In this document: piece by piece, positions 11,101 to 20,100 of the stretch
Position numbering within the stretch: position 1 is the stretch's first letter
Layout of the letters: every line of letters starts with the position of its first letter
Assembly (NCBI GenBank): GCA_020650975.1
Contig: JAIPMN010006494.1
Span: forward strand, 1 to 23,825
Length of the DNA: 23,825 nt
Reading direction: 5' to 3'
Origin: Apostichopus californicus
Lineage: Eukaryota > Echinodermata > Holothuroidea > Aspidochirotida > Stichopodidae
The notes under the pieces: generated by a model
Databases searched by the model: none
Told to the model about the DNA's origin: nothing
The model's input: only the letters and a program-made list of their open reading frames with translations
Translations under genes and position numbers: made by a program

Positions 11101-14100
11101 GATGAGTTAAGGAATCATAAATAAATGAAGAAAGAAATGAGACAGAGATTTTGAAAGGTGATAAGTTGACCCAGCCACACAAATCTTACACAAGAGGTGC
11201 AAGTTAACATTCATCACTTCTCATTCATTTGGGAGAAACAGATGCAAAGATTTGGGACAATGAAATCAATATTGAACAGAATTCATCAGTCAACAAATAT
11301 TTATGATTTTATTTTTCTTGACTTGCAAAGAATGCAGGAAAGTACATAGTAAAATAGACCTACTGTGTGAGTCATGCATTGTTGGTACAGCGCTATAGCA
11401 GTCTGTTGGTTGTCATTCAATATTGGTACAATCATATGTAGCAGTCTGTTGGTTGTCAGTTAATAAATGATACAACAGTATAACAGCCTGTTGGTTGTCA
11501 TTCAATGTTTGTACAACCATATCTAGCAGTAGACCTGTTGGTTGTCAGTCAATGTTTGTACAATCATATGTACATAGCAGTCTGTTGGTTGTCATGCAAT
11601 GTTGGTACAATCATATGTAGCAGTCTGTTGGTTGTCAGGCAATCTTTGTACAATCATATGTAGCATAGCAGTCTGTTGGTTGTCAGTCAATAATGATACA
11701 ACAGTATAGCAGCCTGTTGGTTGTCATGCAATGTTGGTACAATCATATGTTGCAGTATGTTGGTTGTAAGTCAATAATGATACAACGGTCTGTTACTTGG
11801 TCGCTCAGTATTGGTACAGCAAGATATGAATTTGATTGAGAACACGTCATTTCTAATTGGTCGAGGATCAGATGTATGTAAAGTTGCCAAACCAACGGTG
11901 GACAACATCTTGTTGCTAAAATGTACGAGTTATGAGTGGTAAATACCGTTACGTTAGCTCGAATATGTCACACTCTGATTGAATGAGGGAATGCCCAGAA
12001 GTGTCCGTCAGAGATTCCTCAAAGGAGAACTCTCAGTGATTTCAGAGTCTGCAGCCTGTAAAAAGTTTCGTGGAACAATGTAGGATGGATATATGACAGT
12101 GCCCCCTCTATTGATTTAGGGCGTGGCTGGAGATACACAATGATGTATATATCTCCTTTTAAATGGTGGGAGGACTCGCACACAAAGAAACGTCTCATGC
12201 TGGTAATCTGACCTAGTTTCGAATGAGGTGTAACAGAAGTATTAGACACCACCATCGATCCCAGAAAATACACACACAGCTTGCTACCGTCGGTAATTAG
12301 ACACTAGTGTACAGTCAATACATACAGCTACGGTCAATACTTACAACACAGTGTACATAGCAGCGATGGACATCTCAGGTCTATAGAAAAGATAACAATT
12401 AAGGTATCACGTTTCATTACTGTCTGCATTTTGTAGCGACAAGAAAAAACTTCACTTACAAGCAACGGAAAGTTAAATTTTTCAGAGGGTTGCACACGGT
12501 TTGGGGCGAGTCTTCAATGCCTTTAAGACAATCATCTTAAAATCTTTTATCCTCCGAAATGTCTTGATGGCTATTGAAGCATTTTACAAAGATACATAAT
12601 GTGTATAGATGTGCAAGAATTGAACAGTTTGCGCTAGTCTCTCCCCCCCCCCCCCACACACATTCAATTTAGATTTTTATTCGGTTACGTCAATTAACGA
12701 AATGGATTCTTTTCTCTTTTTTTACTCAGCTGCTCTGACAGTAGACTTGGGACTCCTTTGCAGCAACACGAACTCCATCGTGGCCAGTACACAGTTTGAT
12801 TTCTTTGACTGCCAGAGCTTCCATTCTTGTACAGAGTGCGTACAGAACGACTTCAATTGTAACTGGTGTATCTTTGAGAACAGCTGTAAGAGAAACTCTG
12901 AGCCATGTGACCAGGACGGCACCGTGTACAGTCAGTCGGTGAGTTATGTCGCCTGTTGCGTCAGTATGTGAAAAAAAATAGAACTAAGCTTTATTGAAAC
13001 TCGGGTGATGAAACTCATTCAGTTGAAAGGGGGGGAGGCGGGGGGGGCGGTTTGGTTTGGGGTGGGATTGGGAATGAGTTTCTCATTGGTGAGAAATGAG
13101 TCAAGGTGACATTCTCGACAACTGTGGATCCTGCGAGATGATGTACTCATGTTTATCTCGGTCTGCAAACTACTTTGCATGAAACAGGATTTGAAACCGT
13201 TCCTTAATCGTTTATATTTCAATGTTAGTGTTTGATGATCAGGTTATGATGTTATTATTGCATGTTAATACTGTTAAATGACGGTCTCATGTTACAATCT
13301 TGGTTTACAAACTGCTTGCATGTACAGTAATACAAAAGTTGAGACTGTGCCTTCCTTTAACAAGCGTCTGTTTTGTACTAAATAGCCAAGATGAGGTCAA
13401 ATTTGAGGATATCGTCACATGCATAGGAATTTGATTTTCCGGTCTCATAATTTTTCAGGGCATACATGTATAGGAGTCCTAAGCATGCACTCACACATAT
13501 TTACATACACAGGTAGTTAGCTTGATAGGCAGCTGCACATATAGAAAGAACCTAAGCACACATACAAGCACAGGTATATGTGGACAATGTTGGACAATGA
13601 ATGTAAAATATGCCATGGCTCATCCAAGTTCACTTAATATGATAATTTGATAAGATTGATATACCTATTATATATGTATGTTTGTTTACTTTGATTGCAA
13701 CAGAGTTCTGAAAGCAATGTCAAAGGACGAGAATACTGCCCTCATATCCTGGAGGACAATGCGCCTATTCTCATACCTGCTGGTGTGACCATACCGTTCA
13801 TTGTGAAGGCTGCAAATCTTCCCGAGGTAGAAGTAAGTTGAGTTTGAACTGCTTAAAGTTGAGGATTTACAGTCTTGTATCAAGGCAAGGCCTTCTCACA
13901 TGACTTTGACAACATTTAAGCAATGTTCATAGGTAACTTGTCACCCCTTCCCCCCTTACACACCCAAGTGTACAGACTTCAAACACATGGATGTGGTGCA
14001 CCACATCCATGTGTCGCACGTGGGACTTCCCATAGGTTGCAGCCACAAACGGGCACACCCCATTGTATTTACTACGAGTTACCTCCCAGGTGTCCCCTAT

Positions 14101-17100
14101 TCTCACAACTGGGTAAAGAGTGCCTTGCCCAAGGAGACAACATAGTGATCTGGCCAGGACTCGAACCTGTAATGCTTTGATCGCAAATCCATCGCCTTTT
14201 TCCATTGTACCATTGCGCTCCCGCAGCATGATGACAAATATTTACATTGCTCCTTTCTTACATGAGTCTTGTGACTGCTTGAAACCAAATCCCCCAAAAA
14301 TTTGTATCTGGGGTATTTCTAATTCACAAGAAGTTGGAAGAAAGGCATAAACCATCTTAGTTATCGTTAGCATCGCCCATAGATACCGGAGAGGAAAGAA
14401 AAAATATTTCCACGGCCTGTTCGGAGAAGGAGTCCGTTTAGGTCCTGACTTTTGGTGTTTGAGTTTGATAATTCACAAGGTTAATATCTAACTCACTTGG
14501 GTGTTTTAACCCTGCTGTTCTCCCATCAAACCTACAAGCGTTATTTAGAGAGGTGAGAAAAGTTAGAAGTCGAAACACGTTTTCCCCGATAGATAATTGA
14601 AGGACCTTTTTTGGAAAGACAATTATTCTGTGATGAAGATTCTCACGTACAGTCTATAAGAATTCGAATGCATTCGAATTTGAAAGTTCTTTTTTGAAAC
14701 CCGTCGAGGAGCGTCAGATAAGGTTGTGAAAATGTCACTTCCCGTAGTGTCAGGTTGTTAAAATAATTTATTAGTTCTGTCACTTTTTGCTGGATTGGGC
14801 TGACAATTTTCCTCTTTTAATTACCATCTTTTACAGTCAAATTTATGTAAATTGAGAGCCTCTTTTTTTTTGGTATTTTTTGTATTTTTTATTTAATGTG
14901 ACCGTGGCTTTATAGTCTTAATTCCCACAGCAGGCTTCCTTTAAAATGTAAAACTGTTGTATAAATAATGAGTACAGGGGGATGAAATGTCCATGACTTT
15001 GTTATCTAAAACAATTTGGGATTATAGGGCTCAGAAAATGCAGATGAAGACTGCAAACTGTGCTGGAAAACAACTTTGTTGGCTTTTGCCTACAAGTTAG
15101 TAATTTCATATACCTTAAAATCCCTTTGAGGAGGTCGTATTGGGCCAGGGCGAAGGATCAGAATAATGTTTAAACAGGTAGTACAATAAAGTTATCTAAG
15201 CTACTAATCCTGTCTGAGGGTTTTAACAATGCCGGTGTATCCAGATCCCTTCCCCCTCCCCCTCCCCCAGAGACAATTGAACTCAATTTATAATTTATGA
15301 TATCATCTCATAATGATGATATTTAATGCATAGGTGTATATGTTGGTAGCTATCCATATTCCCATGCCTAGCAGAATGTTTTTAGCTTAACTGATAAACC
15401 CCGGCCTGGCATCGTATGGAAAACTCCCAGAATATATTGTATTCACTATTTGTGATTTAAGCTTTGATATCAGTTGCAGATTAAGATCTGAATATTCATT
15501 CAGTCGTACTACTCTAGGATGTAAATTTCAAGAGAAGTTTTGAAATTTGAAACGTGGGAGAAGTGGTTTAGCACTTTTGGTTCGCAGACCGTACCTCATA
15601 CCTGCTGTGAATTAGTCATGGCAGTAATAAGCTAGAGTGTTTTCAATTGCTATATTTCATACCAGGGGAGGGGAGGGGTGGAAGGGGGGGGGGCTGGTAT
15701 CTTCATACCATTAGTCACCAAGATCCTTATTGATAAATTTACACTAGGGAGCTGTAACTTCGCAGCAACTGTTATTGACTCTTGCTGTTTTGAGAGAGAA
15801 AGAAAAAAAATCTTTGTTTGCATTTTAACCTTGATAGACCTTAAGAGGTCATTTCCAAATTGAGCATTCTTGCCCCTTTAATTCCAGAAAATCCCAGACA
15901 TTATTTTGAAATGGTTTCCATTTTTGTCCTTCTCTCTGTTATGGTCTTTATAATTGTTGGGTAGTTTGTTCCGGAGGTGATTGTGTGACCGCTCAGGTGT
16001 GATGTTGGAAGCAATTAACCCGGACTAACTCACTAGGTGTCCGGTTTTACCTCGTCTGGCATTGTCACCTGGACAATGAAATAGGTCTTCAGAGGTGTGT
16101 GTCCGAGGGTATTAAAGTTCACCCGACTGTGCACTATTAGAAGTAAAATTAACTCTCCGTACCCAATTCTTTACAAATCAAATGGAACCAAAGCTTAACA
16201 GGAAAAAGAAAAAAACGAATTTTTACCAAAGATTAAAGCAATGACACCTTTATCCCTCAAGTCAAACTAAAGCCTGTTAGCCGAAAATAACATCGTGAAA
16301 TTTGACTGTTTTTTCAACAATTTTTTTTTTTTTAAATAGCGCCTGTTGAAAAACTTAAACTCTTTTTATCTTTTATAAAAGAAAGTTGGTTTTATGAGTC
16401 ATTTTCATGTTTATTGCTAAAATGAAAAACCTCCAGGCTGTTTGGGAGCATTTATAAATACAGTTTCATTGCTCATAGATGGATTAACTCTGAATTTATA
16501 CAACGGTTGTTGCATTTAAAAGTCTTTTAAAGATTGAAAGCAAAATGTCAAGTAGGTAATTTAGCGAGAGAGAGAGAGAAAAAACGTATCCGATTGGTAT
16601 TCTTTGAATTCTAACTTTCTTTTGGATTTTGTCATTGTTTGGATTGAGAACTTTAGTAACCCTTGTTATGATTGGATAATGATAGCAGACAATATTATCT
16701 TGGCTAGGAAGATTTACATTTCAACTGTTGTTGACAACTGTTGTGGCCAATGGTAGGGTAACAAGTTTTGTTAATTTAGCAGCTTGTATAAGTTCTGGTT
16801 GTTCTTTCTCTTACAAAATTCTACGGTTTCTCTGCATTTGTATAGATGCCCGTTTTGCAAAGCATATTGGGATGCCATACGGAATCAAATGTTCCCCCCT
16901 GCAATGGTCAGTGAAAGAAACTATAAAAAAATATTGTCAGAACCCAAAAAAGTAAAGCAATATTTTTGTGTAAAGTATAAAGAATGATAAAATAATGGTT
17001 GGTGTTCTCGCTCACTCGGAGCCTGTTTGTTGAATTTAAAAAGACAAAAAAATTAGTCCAGAGGTTTCTTTCATGTTGATAATAAATAACCAATAAATAT

Positions 17101-20100
17101 ACAAAACTACATCAAAACGGCATGTATTTATTTGATTTACAGGTCGAGACCAAAATGACATTTCAAAACTAACCACAAGCCCCCCACCCCCAAAAACAAA
17201 AATGTGGTACAACTACTACAAACACGGTTTTGGCATCACAATTTCACTTTGTCAAGTTGTCCATTGGCTATTTATCATTAAATATTGAAACCATCTGAAC
17301 TATTCTTTAAAGAACATGTACAGTGCTCAGCTTGCTGCTGCATAATGTGTAAACTTTTGGAAATCAGACAGACACACAAATAATAATGCAATGGAATATG
17401 ATATCTGTATACTATACAACCTCGTCTAAAGCAATTATCTTATAACATTTAATCTATGTAGTGCATTATATACATGTGTAAACAGTTGGTCTCGTGGAAA
17501 TATATTTTAAGATGACACAACTCGGTTTCCTTAAAACTAGTAGACTATTAACTGTAAGGATTGGAGATAATTGCCTTGTTAGAAACTTTGTGAAAACAAT
17601 AATGCACAGAAATTTTGAGAAAATATGGCACAAATTACCCATAATTGCTCAGTATTCAGAAGATGAACCGATGATCAGCCGTGAAACCTCGAACCGATCG
17701 GCTTCCCGCTAAAGACAGCCGGGTCTTAAGATTTTAATTGCCTGTAATAGATTTTCCCTTCATTGACCTACAAAATATGTATCTCTGATTTCTGTCAATA
17801 ACTTAAAAGATACGTGACTCTCGCTAATGTTGTCAAGGTTACCGCATGTGCACTCTCGATAGCTGGCTTCTCTAACGCATCCACCCGGTCTCCGCTCCAC
17901 CAAAGCTACGGCCAAACCCAGGTCTGCTCGAGTGGGAAATACGATCGTAGTAGTGCACCAGCACCGAGGCAAACAGATCCGGCATTTAATTTCTCTCAGT
18001 GAGATGACCAATGGCATAAATCACACGAAATGTGAGATCGTCGAATGGAGATTAGCCTATCAGCTCCCCGTTTGTTCTCTGAAGAAGGAAAAGGAAGATA
18101 AGAAAGCAGAGCCCATGTTTGAAGCACGGCAGTAAGCCGCAGGTGATCTGGTGATGCTCGCTGTCTTTGCCCTTCTCTGACTGGCCTTGCTCTAAACCAA
18201 TCTTTTATGCTCCATTTCCTAAAGCCGCTATTAACATGGTCGGAAACGGTACCGTGGAGATTATCAATCTTGCGATAGTGACAAGTTCAAGATGATCGGA
18301 CGGGGATCTGAGAGCAGAAAAAGGAAAACAAAGTCACAGTTTGTGTTACAATTTTAAGTGTCAGTTTCAAATTTCCCTTTGATTTTACACACATTGTATC
18401 ATAGACCTCTCTCTCTGGCTGCGTTGCCGATGTCTAATCTGCTTCACTACCACCAAGTCGGTTTTAAATATTGAAGCGTGATTGTCAAGTCTGTAGTCCC
18501 GGTGTAGAGAACATCATGCATTTGTTTGGAGAATTTTATTCTTTCGAAGGAACTTTTTCTCTCTCCGTCAAAATATGCCAGTGACATATCCTCTCCGAAG
18601 CATCAATAAGTTTTGTTAGTTGCTAAGACAATTGCAAAAGTACATTGGCAGCCAGGCCGGTCTTTATTAGAATATGTTTCGTCGGTTGTAAGCGATTTAG
18701 AAACAACTGATCGTTCATTCTAAAACTCGCTCAAAAGTGAAATAGACGTGCCTCCTGTAAATTTTGTGTCTCAAAATTGGGTTATGAAGTCAAGTCAGCA
18801 TGTGATTGATATGGAAACATGCCCAATGCTCGGTGATCAGCCTATCGTCTTCATTATGTAGAAAATGCACCGTCCACTCGAAGATTAAAAAAACTCATTT
18901 TGTAGAGTGCACTTAACGACGTGTCTATTTAGACCATATGGTGATGTTTGCCAGCGTAATTGTAATGTGCTAATTCATTCATTTAAATAGTCATTACACA
19001 CGACGTGTTAATGACATACTCCAGCAGCTGTTCAAGCAGATAGTCAAATTTGATGGTCCAAAATGTTTGGCGTTAATAAACACATAATTATTAAGATGGA
19101 ACCGAAAGTACATCCAACCTTCTCGTTTCTCTGTCCGTACCAACGTCGTATTAAGTTTTTGCGGTGACTCAGAATTACTGAAAGTTAAAACTCGTAAAGG
19201 CGGCACAACGTGCGCATGTGTAAAACGTTTGAAATTATAGGACGGTGTTTTAGTCACGTGTGGATTTCCAAATAGATAAAAACGTCTTTTTTTCAGATCC
19301 CTAAGTAATAATTTTTCCAAACTCGTCGAGCTAAATTTCAAGAAGAAGTCTTGAAAGTGGTCGAACAGATCACATATATCAGCTTTAAAAAAATATGCGA
19401 TGAAATCGTTTACAAGAGAATGTTACTGAGACATAAAGAGAGATCAAAAAGAAGAAGATGGGTTCAAAATGGTTAATGATAATTTCAGTGTTCCCAAGAA
19501 TGCTCTATAATGTTGGGAAGGTAGAGGGAGGTGGGGAGGGAGGGAGGTGGGGAGGGGGAGGGGGGGGTGAGGGGGGATATTTATCAAACTAAAGGAGTTG
19601 TAATACTGCAGGTTAGCAGTGTTTAATCAATAGCAGAACCAACTGTTGCATCACATGGCTTCTGTTTTTATCTGTGCAGATGTGAACTTTTTGTTATGAA
19701 AATGTTAATGCAATCTAGCATTTACCCTTCTTGATAAATTATGAAAACTATATATATATATATATCATTTAATTCAAATTACTTTGAATGCTTAGATAAA
19801 CATGACAAATTAAATTGAGAAATACCCAAATAAAATAAAGCAGGCTTTTTGCGGGATATAGTCGGCCTGTCATATTATTATATATAGTGTTTTTCTCCCG
19901 ATAAAGTTTGGGGGCAGAGGACTTTTCATCTGAGGACCCTTTGATCCCATCCAAGCTACAGTGTCGCTTGGTACTTGTAAGAAATAACCTCAAAATAGGC
20001 AAAATTAAGCGAATTAACATAAATATGACAGCCACTTCTCTCCCAGCATGAGACCCTTAAGCTTCTTCATCTTCAGAAACTGCAAAACTCCACACAACCA

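Larger units (their letters stand above)
8285..12729 (+). other. Intron B of the plexin gene
   Basis: This 4445-nt phase-1 intron has donor gtaagt and a strong pyrimidine-tract acceptor. It carries two tandem arrays (8525-9275 and 11370-11820) separated by about 2 kb of unique AT-rich DNA, and a 13-C run at 12643-12655 close to the acceptor. The 507-nt minus-strand reading frame at 10572-11078 is partly made of a GAGA/CTCT repeat and shows no recognisable domain. Confidence 0.85.

Noticed and set aside
14150-14226. A functional tRNA gene
   Set aside because: The B-box is exact but the A-box and stems are degenerate and SINE core sequence follows. It is a SINE head.
17660-17715. A second tRNA-like B-box (ctcgaaccgat)
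   Set aside because: Only part of the B-box fits and no A-box lies at the right distance.
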